Assembly (NCBI GenBank): GCA_964521405.1
Contig: CAZFRR010000235.1
Location: forward strand, 1-35,611
DNA: 35,611 nucleotides
Reading direction: 5' to 3'
DNA from: SG8-41 sp964521405
GTDB lineage: Bacteria; Pseudomonadota; Gammaproteobacteria; Burkholderiales; SG8-41
Below are positions 23,378-32,845 of this stretch, piece after piece; the first letter of the stretch is position 1, and each line of letters begins with the position of its first letter. Under the pieces are notes generated by a model, which did not search any database, had not been told where the DNA came from, and worked only from the letters and a program-made list of their open reading frames with translations. The position numbers were made by a program, and so were the translations under genes.

Positions 23378-24769
23378 ATGTCATCCTCAAGTCAGTCGGC
23401 CGGAACTGCTGACGCCACCAACGCCGCACTCTCCCAGGGAGTGACTGAAACCCTGGCCCGATTCATTTCGTCGAACGCTGGATCGCGCCTGCCTTCTCCG
23501 GTTCAGCATGCGGCCTGCCGTGCGTTTGCCAATTGGCTCGGTTGCGCGCTGGGTGCCGTTGGTGATCCATCGCTGGAGCCAGTGCTTCGCGTCGCGCTCG
23601 GACTTGGCGGAGCCGGGCAGGCATCCATCGTCGGGCGCAGAGAACGCATCGATGTCGTCAACGCCGCACTGGTCAATGGTTTTGCCGCGAACGCACTTGA
23701 TTTCGATGACATGCATGTCCGCACCCTGATCCATCCTACCGGGGCGGTGGTTGCAGCTGCGCTGGCGCTTGCGGAGCGTGATCGTGCCCCCGGTACCTTG
23801 CTACTATCGGCCGTCGCTGCAGGGATCGAGATCGAATGCCGGTTGGGTCTGGCATTGTTTCCCGGACACTACAACGCCGGCTGGCACATTACGGCTACCT
23901 TGGGAACATTGGGTGCTGCAGCGGCTGCCAGCACGATACTCCAGCTCAACTCGGACCGCGCCGCTCATGCGCTCGGGATAGCGGCCACGCAAGCAGCCGG
24001 GCTACGCGCGATGCTCGATAATCCATGCAAGAGTTTCAACATTGGGAGAGCGGCTGCTGCGGGCACGCTGGCAGCTTTGCTTGCTGATGCGGGTCTCGAC
24101 AGCGCGCCTGATGCCATCGAGGCCAAGTTCGGGTTATTCGATGTTTTCGGACGACCGGCCGATCCAGGAAGTGTTGTGAGCGGTCTCGGCGCTAGCTATC
24201 TTGTTTCGGAAATCAGCATCAAGCCCTATCCGTGCGGGGTCGTGATACATCCGTTGATAGATGCTTGCCTCGGGCTTTCGCACGAGCGCGCGATCGGCGC
24301 CAGTGATGTGCGCGCAATCTCGATCGCAGTCCATCCACGGGCGGTAGAGCTGGCCGGTCGAAGGCATCCCGACACCGCGATTGGCGGGCGATTTAGCATT
24401 TATCACGCAGCAGCGCTGGCGTTGGTGCGGCGTTCGGCGGGGATCGCCGCGTTCGACACCGCCGATGTTAACGATCCACAACTCATCGCGCTGCGCGACC
24501 GCATGCAGGTGGAAGCCGACGCACGTCTTGCGCCAGGTCAGGCGCGAGTCCAGATCGAGTTCGTCAACGGCACGTGCGCGGAACAGGCGGTGGAGTTCCC
24601 GAGCGGCAGCCCCGAGCGGCCCTTGACTGACGCGCAGCTACGTGAAAAATTTCTCGAGCTTGCGTGTCGTTGTATTAAGAAGGGATCGGCCGAGAGATTG
24701 TTCGAATCCTGCCTTTCACTCGAGCAGTGTGCGGACATTACTGAACTGCGTAACCATTGGGTTTCATAA
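23378..24769 (+). CDS. MmgE/PrpD-family protein (2-methylcitrate dehydratase-like)
   Basis: This 463-residue protein has family signatures throughout: TETLARFI near the N-terminus, FANWLGCALGA, ALVNGFAANALDFDDMH (about 105-122), HPTGAVVAAALALAE, GHYNAGWHITATLGTLGAAAAA, KFGLFDVFG, and KPYPCGVVIHPLIDA. Members act as 2-methylcitrate dehydratase, cis-aconitate decarboxylase or iminodisuccinate epimerase, all on di- or tricarboxylates. Which applies is not determined; the usual prp partners are absent. It is the first gene of the plus-strand cluster and lies 17 bases before a Bug receptor gene. Its ribosome binding site is weak. Base composition looks somewhat less GC-rich than that of the housekeeping genes to the left. 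Confidence 0.9.
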   Translation: MSSSSQSAGTADATNAALSQGVTETLARFISSNAGSRLPSPVQHAACRAFANWLGCALGAVGDPSLEPVLRVALGLGGAGQASIVGRRERIDVVNAALVNGFAANALDFDDMHVRTLIHPTGAVVAAALALAERDRAPGTLLLSAVAAGIEIECRLGLALFPGHYNAGWHITATLGTLGAAAAASTILQLNSDRAAHALGIAATQAAGLRAMLDNPCKSFNIGRAAAAGTLAALLADAGLDSAPDAIEAKFGLFDVFGRPADPGSVVSGLGASYLVSEISIKPYPCGVVIHPLIDACLGLSHERAIGASDVRAISIAVHPRAVELAGRRHPDTAIGGRFSIYHAAALALVRRSAGIAAFDTADVNDPQLIALRDRMQVEADARLAPGQARVQIEFVNGTCAEQAVEFPSGSPERPLTDAQLREKFLELACRCIKKGSAERLFESCLSLEQCADITELRNHWVS

Positions 24770-24786
24770 CATAAGGAAGTCTTGAT

Positions 24787-25767
24787 ATGAAAACTAGACA
24801 AATGTCTTTTCAAGTCCTCGGCGTAATGATCTTTGCGATGGCGTATGAGGTGGCTTTTGCACAGGACGCGGGGAGTCCGATCCGGATTGTTCAGGGCTTT
24901 GCTCCCGGTGGGGGGCACGACACGGTTGCTCGCTTGCTCGCGCCGCGTGTGGGCGCTCAGCTCAAAATGCAATCGATTGTCGAGGCGCGGCCGGGAGCGA
25001 ACGGAATTATTGCTGCCGAACTTGTCGCCAGAGCAGCGCCGGATGGCAACACCGTTTTTCTGACAGGGGTTAGCACCTTTGTTTTGAATCAGTTGGTTTA
25101 TGCGAAAGTGCCTTACAACACCCTGAAGGATTTCGCGCCACTGACTGTTGTCGCTGCGACTCCCCAGATTCTGGTTGCCCACCCAGGATTGCCAGTAAGA
25201 ACTCTGGACGATGTAGCTGCATTAGCCCGACGCTCCCCCAAGAAACTCTCTATCGGGACGCCAGGTATTGGCGGCCTATCGCACCTGACGCTCGAGATGT
25301 TCAAGAGTCTGGGTAAACTCGATATCGAGCACATTCCCTACAAGGGAACGGCGAGTGCGCTTACGGAATTGATCAGCGGTTTCGTGCCTCTCTTCATCGG
25401 GGATGTGCCGGCGCCGCTGCCACACGTCAAATCGGGAAAGCTCCGCGCGATCATCGTTACAGGAGAAACACGTACGACTTTGCTTCCTGATGTGCCCACG
25501 GCACGTGAGCAGGGGTACCCCGGATTAAAAGCGACGAACTGGTATGGCGTGATGGTACCCGCGGCCACGCCGCCGGCGGTTGTTTCCAGACTTCATGCTG
25601 CATTTGTTTCGGCAGTTGAGGCGCCTGAGACCCGCGAACGCTATGCGGCAGTAGGGGTTGACCCAATAACCTCAAAATCACCCGCCGCCTTTGGGTCGTT
25701 TGTGCAAGAAGAATTTGCGCGTTGGGAGAAGGTCGTGCGAAGCACCGGTATCCAACTTCAACAGTAA
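24787..25767 (+). CDS. Bug-family periplasmic solute-binding receptor
   Basis: This 326-residue protein has a signal peptide (FQVLGVMIFAMAYEVAFAQ). Family blocks: IRIVQGFAPGGGHDTVAR, EARPGANGIIAAELVAR, AAPDGNTVFL, KKLSIGTPGIGGLSHLTLEMF, HIPYKGTASALTELISG, LLPDVPTAREQGYPG, and FARWEKVVRSTGIQLQ at the end. AAGGAAG (24773-24779) is the ribosome binding site. It follows the MmgE/PrpD gene by 17 bases and precedes the TcuA-like gene by 22, so it is in one operon with them. Its ligand is probably the carboxylate the cluster degrades; that is inference from position. Confidence 0.93.
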   Translation: MKTRQMSFQVLGVMIFAMAYEVAFAQDAGSPIRIVQGFAPGGGHDTVARLLAPRVGAQLKMQSIVEARPGANGIIAAELVARAAPDGNTVFLTGVSTFVLNQLVYAKVPYNTLKDFAPLTVVAATPQILVAHPGLPVRTLDDVAALARRSPKKLSIGTPGIGGLSHLTLEMFKSLGKLDIEHIPYKGTASALTELISGFVPLFIGDVPAPLPHVKSGKLRAIIVTGETRTTLLPDVPTAREQGYPGLKATNWYGVMVPAATPPAVVSRLHAAFVSAVEAPETRERYAAVGVDPITSKSPAAFGSFVQEEFARWEKVVRSTGIQLQQ

Positions 25768-25789
25768 GGAATTGAGCATTGGTGGCGAC

Positions 25790-27289
25790 ATGAAAGTAGA
25801 CGAAATCAAAGAAGCGGAAGTTATCGTGGTAGGCGCTGGTAACGCGGCGCTCTGTGCCGCACTGGGTGCAAAGGATGCTGGCGCACACCCGATTGTGCTG
25901 GAAACCGCGCCTGAGGCGGAGCGTGGAGGCAATACGTTTTTCGTCGCAGGCTCGACACGTTGGATCTTCAACAACATGGCCGACGTCCGTGAGGTGCTTG
26001 ACCTGTCCGAAGAGGAATTACGCATCGTGGATTTCGGCACCTACACCCGGGAAGATTTCTTCGACGATATGGGGCGCGTCACGCAGTACCGTTGCGATCC
26101 TGACCTCACCGAGATTCTCGTTGACAATGCGCGCCCGACGTTGGTGTGGATGAAGAGCAAAGGTATCCGATTCGAGCCGATGTACAAGGGGCAGTCGCAG
26201 AAGGTCGACGGGCGCGTGAAGTTCTTCGGCGGCCAGATTTGCAATTTCTGGGGCGGCGGTCCGGAACTGACCGCAGGCTTGTTTCGCGCGATTGAGAAGG
26301 TGAGCATCCCAGTGCTTTACGAAACGACCGCTATCTCTCTCATCTATGAGAAGGGCCGGGTAAACGGCGTAGTAGTCGAGTCGGGGGGTGAGAGGCGTGA
26401 GATTCGCTCGAAGGCTGTCGTCCTCGCGTGCGGCGGTTTCGAGTCAAGCGCCGAGATGCGTGCCCGCTATCTCGGGCCTGGCTATGAACTTGCAAAGGTG
26501 CGCGGTACTCAGCACAACAACGGTGCTGGCATTCGAATGGCGCTCGATATCGGCGCGATGTCGGCGGGGCACTGGTCGGGCGCCCACGCAGTGGGCTGGG
26601 ACCGCAATGCACCAACGTTCGGTGACCGCGAGGTCGGCGACGGATTCCAGAAGCACAGCTACATCTTTTCGATTATGGTCAACGCGCGCGGTGAGCGTTT
26701 TGTTGATGAAGGTGCAGATTTCCGCAACTTCACGTACGCGAAGTACGGCCACGTGGTGCAGCAGCAGCCGGGGATGTTCGCATGGCAAATTTTCGACCAG
26801 AAGGTCGAGCATTTGCTGCGCGATGAGTATCGCATCCGCCAGGTGACCAAGGTGGTGGCCAATACACTCGAGGAACTGGCCGTCAAGCTGGAGGGGGTGG
26901 ATCCCAAGGCTTTTCTCGCGACCGTTAAGGAGTACAACAAGGCGGTGCAGCAGGATGTGCCTTTCTCGCCGGTCGTCAAGGACGGCCGTGGCACGATCGG
27001 GCTCAAGGTCCCCAAGTCCAACTGGGCCAATACGATCGACCAGCCACCGTTCCAGGCGTATGCGGTGACGTGCGGCGTCACGTTCACGTTCGGCGGAGTC
27101 AAAATCACGCCCGAAACCAACGTGCAGAACGTGGGGGGGCGAAATATTCCGGGGCTGTATGCGGCTGGAGAAATGATCGGCGGGCTGTTCTATTTCAACT
27201 ACCCGAGCGGTAGCGGCCTCGTGGCCGGTGCAGTGTTCGGGAGGCGCGCCGGTACCCATGCAGCGCATCACGCGCTCAAGACCCAATAG
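25790..27289 (+). CDS. TcuA-like FAD-dependent dehydrogenase (fumarate reductase/succinate dehydrogenase flavoprotein family)
   Basis: The ATG at 25790 gives 499 residues; the longer open frame upstream lies over the Bug gene and is not used. The FAD motif VVGAGNAAL starts at residue 13, with GAGNAA at 15-20. ERGGNTFFVAGSTRW and the C-terminal IPGLYAAGEMIGGLFYFNYP followed by SGSGLVAGAVFGRRAG are the hallmark of tricarballylate dehydrogenase TcuA and relatives. TcuA oxidises tricarballylate to cis-aconitate and passes electrons to TcuB. No tcuB or tcuC is present here, so the substrate and electron acceptor may differ. It lies between a Bug receptor and a GntR gene (13 bases on), all on the plus strand. 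Confidence 0.88.
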   Translation: MKVDEIKEAEVIVVGAGNAALCAALGAKDAGAHPIVLETAPEAERGGNTFFVAGSTRWIFNNMADVREVLDLSEEELRIVDFGTYTREDFFDDMGRVTQYRCDPDLTEILVDNARPTLVWMKSKGIRFEPMYKGQSQKVDGRVKFFGGQICNFWGGGPELTAGLFRAIEKVSIPVLYETTAISLIYEKGRVNGVVVESGGERREIRSKAVVLACGGFESSAEMRARYLGPGYELAKVRGTQHNNGAGIRMALDIGAMSAGHWSGAHAVGWDRNAPTFGDREVGDGFQKHSYIFSIMVNARGERFVDEGADFRNFTYAKYGHVVQQQPGMFAWQIFDQKVEHLLRDEYRIRQVTKVVANTLEELAVKLEGVDPKAFLATVKEYNKAVQQDVPFSPVVKDGRGTIGLKVPKSNWANTIDQPPFQAYAVTCGVTFTFGGVKITPETNVQNVGGRNIPGLYAAGEMIGGLFYFNYPSGSGLVAGAVFGRRAGTHAAHHALKTQ

Positions 27290-27302
27290 GGGATAGGCGG
27301 AC

Positions 27303-28016
27303 ATGGCGCGCATAACTGCAAGTTCTGCCGCCAGGGAAGCGCCGGTGCGCCCAGCCCGTGGCGCCGAGCACATTTACGATCGCCTGAAGTCAATGGCGAT
27401 AACGTTCGCGATCCGTCCTGATACGCGGGTGAACGAAGTGGAGCTCTCCAAGGCGCTCCACGTGAGCCGCACGCCGTTGCGCGAAGCGCTCAATCGGCTG
27501 ATGGTCGAAGGTTTCCTCACGCGCGCGCCGAACAAAGGCTTCATCGGGCGATCGCTCGACGCGAAGCAGATATACGACCTCTACGAGCTGCGCCAGGCGC
27601 TCGAGACTTGTGTCGTGCGCATTGCCTGTGAACGCGCGAGCGACGAGGAGCTGGTTGAGCTCGAAGAGTTCGTGAAGACCTCCATCAATCGCCGGGAACA
27701 GGCTGATGCAGCGGAGCTGCTTGCGCTCGACGAGCAGTTTCACGAGCGGATCGCGGAGCTTACGCGCAACCGCGAGATGGTACGCGAGCTGAAAGCAATC
27801 AACGCGCGGATCAATTTCGTGCGCTGGCTCGACATGAAGCGGCGATACACGCAGCAGGACCACCTGCGCATCGTGAGGGCGTTGCGGACGCGTGACGCCT
27901 CAAAGGCGGCGAATCTGATGGAAGAGCATATTTCGAGACGGCTCGACCAGATCGTCGAGGTGATCCGCATGGGTTTCGCCGAGATTTACACGCGCGACCA
28001 GGCGTCAGTGAAATGA
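27303..28016 (+). CDS. GntR-family regulator, FCD subfamily
   Basis: This 237-residue protein has an N-terminal winged helix (about 20-90), with the pattern NEVELSKALHVSRTPLREALNRL and LTRAPNKGFIG. The FCD effector domain (about 95-220) carries the metal/ligand-binding pattern DEQFHERIAELTRN, then QDHLRIVRAL and MEEHISRR, so the D-x3-H and two later histidines are present. Such regulators usually repress a catabolic operon and are released by a carboxylate. The gene overlaps putA in an ATGA and follows the TcuA-like gene closely, so it is within the operon it probably controls. A TGTATACA palindrome at 23324 is a candidate operator. Confidence 0.93.
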   Translation: MARITASSAAREAPVRPARGAEHIYDRLKSMAITFAIRPDTRVNEVELSKALHVSRTPLREALNRLMVEGFLTRAPNKGFIGRSLDAKQIYDLYELRQALETCVVRIACERASDEELVELEEFVKTSINRREQADAAELLALDEQFHERIAELTRNREMVRELKAINARINFVRWLDMKRRYTQQDHLRIVRALRTRDASKAANLMEEHISRRLDQIVEVIRMGFAEIYTRDQASVK

Positions 28017-31012
28017 CGATCGGTACGATCGACGCGCAGACTCGCCTGCCGTCGCCCTACCGGCCGGAGGCGGAAGCGGCGGCGTCCTGCTTCGAGCGCC
28101 TGGAGGGCGCGCTCGACTGGCCTTCGGCTGCGGCGGCCGCGGGACCTTGGCTCGAGGCGGTGCGCCGGCATCCGGCGCCGTTCTGGGCGATCGAGACGCT
28201 ACTGCGCGAGTATCCGATATCGAGCACGGAAGGCGCTGCGCTGATGCGACTCGCGGAGGCGCTGTTGCGCGTGCCCGATCGCGAGACTGCCATTGCGCTT
28301 GCTGCCGACCAGCTCGGCCGCGCTGCCTTCAACGGGCATCACGTGGACTGGCTCGGTGCATGGTCGGCACGCGCGCTCGCGCTATCGAAGGTGATGCTGC
28401 CGCGCGGCGAGGACGGGAATGCGGGGCTTCTGGGCAGGCTCGGGGCGGAGACGGTCGTGGTGATCGCGCTGCGGGCGGTGCAACTGCTTGGCCGCCAGTT
28501 CGTGCTGGGCGAGACGATAGAGGCCGCGATGTCGCGTGCCGAGGAGTTGCGCAGCCGCTCTCCAACGTCTCGTTTCAGCTATGACATGCTGGGCGAGGGT
28601 GCGCGTACGCACGAGGGTGCGCGTCGCTATCTCGAGCACTACCTGCGGGCCGTGGAAGCGCTTGCGGCGCAGCGCAACGCGTCGCACGAGCCGGAGCAGC
28701 GCGACGGTATCTCGATCAAGCTGTCCGCGCTGTTTCCACGCTACGAAGAAGTGCAGCGTGCGCGGGTGCTGAACGAGCTGGTGCCGAGCGCATGGTTGTT
28801 GTGCGAGCGCGCGGCGCGCGCGGGCATCAATCTCACGATAGACGCCGAAGAGAGCGAGCGCCTCGATCTCTCGCTGGATGTGTTCGAAGCGCTCGTGCGT
28901 CGCACTGCGACCGAGCACCGGGGGTGGCGGGGACTGGGGTTCGCAATTCAGGCCTATCAAACGCGCTCGCTCGATACAGTAGCGAGCGTGATTGACACGT
29001 CAAAGCGCTTCGGACTCAGAGTCATGGTGCGGCTTGTGAAAGGCGCGTACTGGGACGCCGAAATCAAGCGCGCGCAGGTGCTCGGCGTGCCGGCGTACCC
29101 GGTATACACGCACAAACATCACACCGATCTTAGCTATCTGGCTTGCGCGCGTGCGTTACTCGCGGTGCCATCCGCAGTTTACCCGCAGTTCGCGAGCCAT
29201 AACGCAGGCACGATCGCCTCGATACTCAGGCTTGGGAATGAGGCGTGTGTGCCGTTCGAGTTGCAACGCCTGCACGGCATGGGGGAGAGCATTTATCGCG
29301 AGGTGCTGAAGGAAGCGGCGACCGTGCCTTGCCGCGTCTATGCGCCGGTGGGGGAATATCGAGACCTTCTCGCCTATCTCGTGCGGCGGTTGCTGGAGAA
29401 CGGCGCTAACTCGTCATTCCTCCATCAGCTGGCCGATGCGTCGATTCCAGCATCAGAGCTGCTCGTTTCGCCGCTGCGCGTGGCGCCGCATTCCGCCCTC
29501 CCACTGCCACCCGACCTCTACGGCGCGGGGCGGCGTAACAGCTCCGGTATCGACGTCGCCTTGCGCGGCGATCGCGCGCGCCTGCTCGAGACCTGCTCCG
29601 GCGTAACCGTCGACCGCGTCCTCGACCGCGACATCGGTGAGATTGCGGGTCTTGTGAGCGTGCTGCAGACCGGCTTCCATGAATGGTCGAACCGTCCAGT
29701 CGCGCAGCGCAGCGCCACGCTACGCGCGGTGGCGGACCTGCTCGAAGCGCGTGCGGCGGAATTCTGCGGACGAGTCGTCAAGGAGGCACACAAGACCTGG
29801 GACGACGCCGTTGCGGAAGTGCGTGAAGCGATCGATTTTCTGCGCTATTACGCCCTGGAGGCCGAGCGGGTGCTTGCGCCGAAGTTGCTGCCCGGTCCGA
29901 CGGGCGAGTCGAACGAACTGCGGTTGCGCGGCCGGGGCGTATGGGTTTGCATCTCCCCCTGGAACTTTCCGCTCGCGATTTTCACGGGGCAGGTTGCCGC
30001 GGCTCTCGTCACCGGGAACTCGGTCGCCGCCAAGCCCGCCGAGCAGACGCCCGCGGTGGCGGCTGCGATGGTGGATCTCATGCATGAGGCCGGCGTGCCG
30101 CCGGAGGCGCTCGCGCTTTGCGCCGGCGACGGCGACACCATCGGCGCGGCGCTGGTGCGCGACCCTCGCATTGCCGGTGTTGCGTTTACCGGCTCGACCG
30201 GGGTTGCGCGCATCATCGCCCGCGTACTTGCGGAGGATCGCGGCGACAGGGTGCGCCCTATCGTGCCGTTCGTCGCCGAGACCGGCGGCATCAATGCAAT
30301 GATCGTCGATTCAAGCGCGCTTCCCGAACAGGTCGTCGACGCCGTCGTACTAAGCGCGTTTCGCTCTGCTGGGCAGCGGTGCTCGGCGCTGAGGTTGTTG
30401 TGCCTGCACGAGCCGGTGGCCGACGCCGTGCTCGGGATGCTGGGCGGCGCGATGGCGGAACTTGTGGTCGGTGATCCCGCTGATCCGGCGATCGATGTTG
30501 GCCCCGTGATAGACGGAGCGGCGAAACGGAAACTCGAAGACCAGATTGCCAAGCTCGACGCTGGCGCTCGTTTGGTCGCACGCACCCCTATTCCTGGCGG
30601 GCTGGCCGGCAACTACGTTGCACCCTGCGTATACGAGGTTGACGGCGTCGAATCCGTCGCCGAAGAGGTTTTCGGGCCAGTGCTGCAGGTCGTTCGCTGG
30701 TCGGGCGACGTCGAGACGCTGGTCACGCGTATTAACGCGCTCGGTTTCGGACTTACGCTTGGCGTGCAGACGCGCATCGACGGACGGGCTGAGCGGATCG
30801 CAGCGCGCGCGCGTGTGGGTAATGTGTACGTGAACCGCGGCATGACCGGCGCGGTGGTGGGCGTCCAGCCCTTCGGCGGCGAAGGCTTGAGCGGGACGGG
30901 ACCCAAGGCGGGCGGCCCGCATTATCTTGCGCGTTTCTGCGCGGAACAGACAGTGACGATCAACACGGTAGCGATCGGCGGCAATGCGGCGCTGCTTTCC
31001 GAACACCACTGA
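28013..31012 (+). CDS. putA: Bifunctional proline dehydrogenase / L-glutamate gamma-semialdehyde dehydrogenase (PutA, minimal type)
   Basis: The protein has 999 residues. The proline dehydrogenase half has the conserved DAEESERLDLSLD (from about 277), AIQAYQTRSLD, VRLVKGAYWDAEIKRAQV and YLVRRLLENGANSSF (R458, R459). The aldehyde dehydrogenase half has SPWNFPLAIFTGQ, KPAEQTP, FTGSTGVA, the general base E756 (VAETGG) and the nucleophile C790 (SAGQRCSALRLL). The C-terminal TVNT-like segment and GGNAALL are typical. It oxidises proline to glutamate, with FAD and NAD+, at the membrane. There is no N-terminal ribbon-helix-helix DNA-binding domain, so it is not its own repressor. It starts inside the GntR stop codon (ATGA), so the two are translationally coupled. 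Confidence 0.95.
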   Translation: MTIGTIDAQTRLPSPYRPEAEAAASCFERLEGALDWPSAAAAAGPWLEAVRRHPAPFWAIETLLREYPISSTEGAALMRLAEALLRVPDRETAIALAADQLGRAAFNGHHVDWLGAWSARALALSKVMLPRGEDGNAGLLGRLGAETVVVIALRAVQLLGRQFVLGETIEAAMSRAEELRSRSPTSRFSYDMLGEGARTHEGARRYLEHYLRAVEALAAQRNASHEPEQRDGISIKLSALFPRYEEVQRARVLNELVPSAWLLCERAARAGINLTIDAEESERLDLSLDVFEALVRRTATEHRGWRGLGFAIQAYQTRSLDTVASVIDTSKRFGLRVMVRLVKGAYWDAEIKRAQVLGVPAYPVYTHKHHTDLSYLACARALLAVPSAVYPQFASHNAGTIASILRLGNEACVPFELQRLHGMGESIYREVLKEAATVPCRVYAPVGEYRDLLAYLVRRLLENGANSSFLHQLADASIPASELLVSPLRVAPHSALPLPPDLYGAGRRNSSGIDVALRGDRARLLETCSGVTVDRVLDRDIGEIAGLVSVLQTGFHEWSNRPVAQRSATLRAVADLLEARAAEFCGRVVKEAHKTWDDAVAEVREAIDFLRYYALEAERVLAPKLLPGPTGESNELRLRGRGVWVCISPWNFPLAIFTGQVAAALVTGNSVAAKPAEQTPAVAAAMVDLMHEAGVPPEALALCAGDGDTIGAALVRDPRIAGVAFTGSTGVARIIARVLAEDRGDRVRPIVPFVAETGGINAMIVDSSALPEQVVDAVVLSAFRSAGQRCSALRLLCLHEPVADAVLGMLGGAMAELVVGDPADPAIDVGPVIDGAAKRKLEDQIAKLDAGARLVARTPIPGGLAGNYVAPCVYEVDGVESVAEEVFGPVLQVVRWSGDVETLVTRINALGFGLTLGVQTRIDGRAERIAARARVGNVYVNRGMTGAVVGVQPFGGEGLSGTGPKAGGPHYLARFCAEQTVTINTVAIGGNAALLSEHH

Positions 31013-31046
31013 TAATAATATTCAATCCGAAGGTCCAGAGGGAACC

Positions 31047-32738
31047 ATGACAAAGATCAACGGCGCCGAAGCGATGGTGCGCATGCTGCAGCTGCACGGG
31101 GTAAAGCACATTTTCGGCCTGTGTGGCGACACCAGCCTGCCGCTTTACGACGCGCTCGCAACGGTCGATCACGGCATGCAGCACATATTGACCCGTGACG
31201 AGCGCTCCGCGGCCTATATGGCGGATGCCTACGCTCGGGTTAGCGGTAAAGTCGGGGTTTGCGAAGGGCCGAGCGGTGGTGGCGCGACTTATATCCTGCC
31301 GGGCATCGTCGAGGCGAACGAAAGCTCGATTCCGGTGCTGGGTATTACCACTGACATCAGCACTACCTCTCGCGGCCGCTACACGCTGACGGAGCTAGAC
31401 CAGAAGAGCCTGTTCCGGCCGCTGACCAAGTGGAACTCGGTGCTGGATCGCGCCGACAGGGTGCCCGAGACGGTGCGTTCGGCTTTTCGCGCGATGACTA
31501 CGGGCAAGCCCGGCGCCGCCCATCTGTGCTTCCCATTCGACACGCAAAAGGACGTCGCGGTGGACCCGGACGACATTTGGGCGCAGCCGGAACATGCGTC
31601 TTATCCTGCCTGGCGTTCGGGGCCAGATCCCGAAGCGGTTAAAGCGGCGGCGGCGGCCATCCTGTCGGCCAGGAAGCCGCTGTTCATATGCGGCGGCGGC
31701 GTAGTGATCGCTGGTGCCTGGCACGAGTTGACTTCGATCGCGGAACGGTTAAGCGCGCCGGTGGCGACGACCATCTCGGGGCAGGGCAGCCTGCCGGAAG
31801 AGCATCCGCTTTGCGTTGGGGTGGTCGGCAGCAATGGCGGCACACTGCCCACACGCGCGGTGGTCGAGCAGGCGGACCTGGTCGTTTTCATCGGCTGTCG
31901 CGCGGGCTCGGTCACGACCGAGCGCTGGCGCTTCCCATCCAAATCGACTCGTATCGTGCACATCGACGCGGATCCGATGGTGATCGGTGCCATATACCGC
32001 ACTGAAGTCGCGCTTGTCGGCGACGCGAAGCTGGCGCTCCGGGCACTCGACGACGAGCTCGCGCGCCGCGCCGGCGATATCCGGCGGGGCAACGGCGCGG
32101 CACTCGTTGCCGCAGCCAAAAAGCAAAAATACGGCGCTTTCAACCGGCTTGCGGGAAGTGGCGAGACGCAGGTGCTGCCCGAGCGGCTGGTGGCGGAGCT
32201 GCACGCCGTGCTGCCGCGCGACGCTGTCGTCGTATGCGACCCAGGCACGCCATGCCCGTATTTTTCGGCCTTCTATCAATTTCAGGAATACGGGCGGCAT
32301 TTCATTTCCAACCGCGCGCACGGCGCGCTGGGATATTCGATGTCGGCGGGCGTGGGCGCTTATTATGGCCGCCCGCAGGCGAAATGCGTGTCGGTGATGG
32401 GCGATGGTAGCTTCGGTTTCACCGCCGGCGAAATGGAAACGATCGTCCGCCTGAAAGTGCCACTGATGATGGTGGTGGTGTCAAACAGCGTGTATGGCTG
32501 GATCAAAGCCGGCCAGAAGACAGGGTTCGGCGAGCGTTATTACTCCGTGGATTTCTCGCGCACCGATCACGCGCGGGTCGCCGAAGCGTTCGGGGTCAAG
32601 GCGTGGCGCGTGACCGATCCGTCGGACCTGAGGGGCGCGCTGGCCGCCGCGGCCGAATACGGCGGCCCGTCGCTGGTCGACGTCGTGACGCGGCCGCTGC
32701 ACGAGGCGCAGGCGCCGGTGAGCGAGTGGGTGGCCTGA
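31047..32738 (+). CDS. Thiamine-diphosphate-dependent enzyme, acetolactate synthase-like
   Basis: The ATG at 31047, with AGAGGGA upstream, gives 563 residues. An earlier in-frame ATG runs back over putA. The N-terminal ThDP pyrimidine domain has the catalytic glutamate E52 (TRDERSAAYMADAYAR), the middle domain has a Rossmann-like LFICGGGV, and the C-terminal ThDP diphosphate domain has GDGS (452-455) and, about 25 residues later, VSNSVYGW. This family includes acetolactate synthase, benzoylformate decarboxylase, oxalyl-CoA decarboxylase and sulfoacetaldehyde acetyltransferase. No small regulatory subunit gene follows, which argues against a biosynthetic acetolactate synthase. The substrate is probably a 2-oxo acid made in this cluster (inference). 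Confidence 0.88.
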   Translation: MTKINGAEAMVRMLQLHGVKHIFGLCGDTSLPLYDALATVDHGMQHILTRDERSAAYMADAYARVSGKVGVCEGPSGGGATYILPGIVEANESSIPVLGITTDISTTSRGRYTLTELDQKSLFRPLTKWNSVLDRADRVPETVRSAFRAMTTGKPGAAHLCFPFDTQKDVAVDPDDIWAQPEHASYPAWRSGPDPEAVKAAAAAILSARKPLFICGGGVVIAGAWHELTSIAERLSAPVATTISGQGSLPEEHPLCVGVVGSNGGTLPTRAVVEQADLVVFIGCRAGSVTTERWRFPSKSTRIVHIDADPMVIGAIYRTEVALVGDAKLALRALDDELARRAGDIRRGNGAALVAAAKKQKYGAFNRLAGSGETQVLPERLVAELHAVLPRDAVVVCDPGTPCPYFSAFYQFQEYGRHFISNRAHGALGYSMSAGVGAYYGRPQAKCVSVMGDGSFGFTAGEMETIVRLKVPLMMVVVSNSVYGWIKAGQKTGFGERYYSVDFSRTDHARVAEAFGVKAWRVTDPSDLRGALAAAAEYGGPSLVDVVTRPLHEAQAPVSEWVA

Positions 32739-32753
32739 AAGGGATGTGGGAAT

Positions 32754-32790
32754 GGTCGAGTGGGTCGCAACCCGGAAATCCCGCTCGGCC
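32754..32790 (+). other. Potential RNA hairpin between the ThDP enzyme and racemase-family genes
   Basis: GGTCGAGTGGG (32754-32764) can pair with CCCGCTCGGCC (32780-32790) over 11 positions, two of them G-U, with a 15-base loop. It sits in the 107-bp gap between two same-strand genes. It could be an attenuator or processing site; no U-tract follows directly. Confidence 0.35.
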
Positions 32791-32845
32791 CTTTCGACCC
32801 GCGCCGCCTTGCTTGATCCGTTTTAATTGTGTGGAGTATTGAGAG

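Noticed and set aside
24701..24716. GTTCGAATCC inside the MmgE/PrpD gene, also found in the T arm of tRNA-Ser
   Set aside because: Only ten bases match and they lie within an intact coding region. This is too short for an attachment site and is expected by chance.
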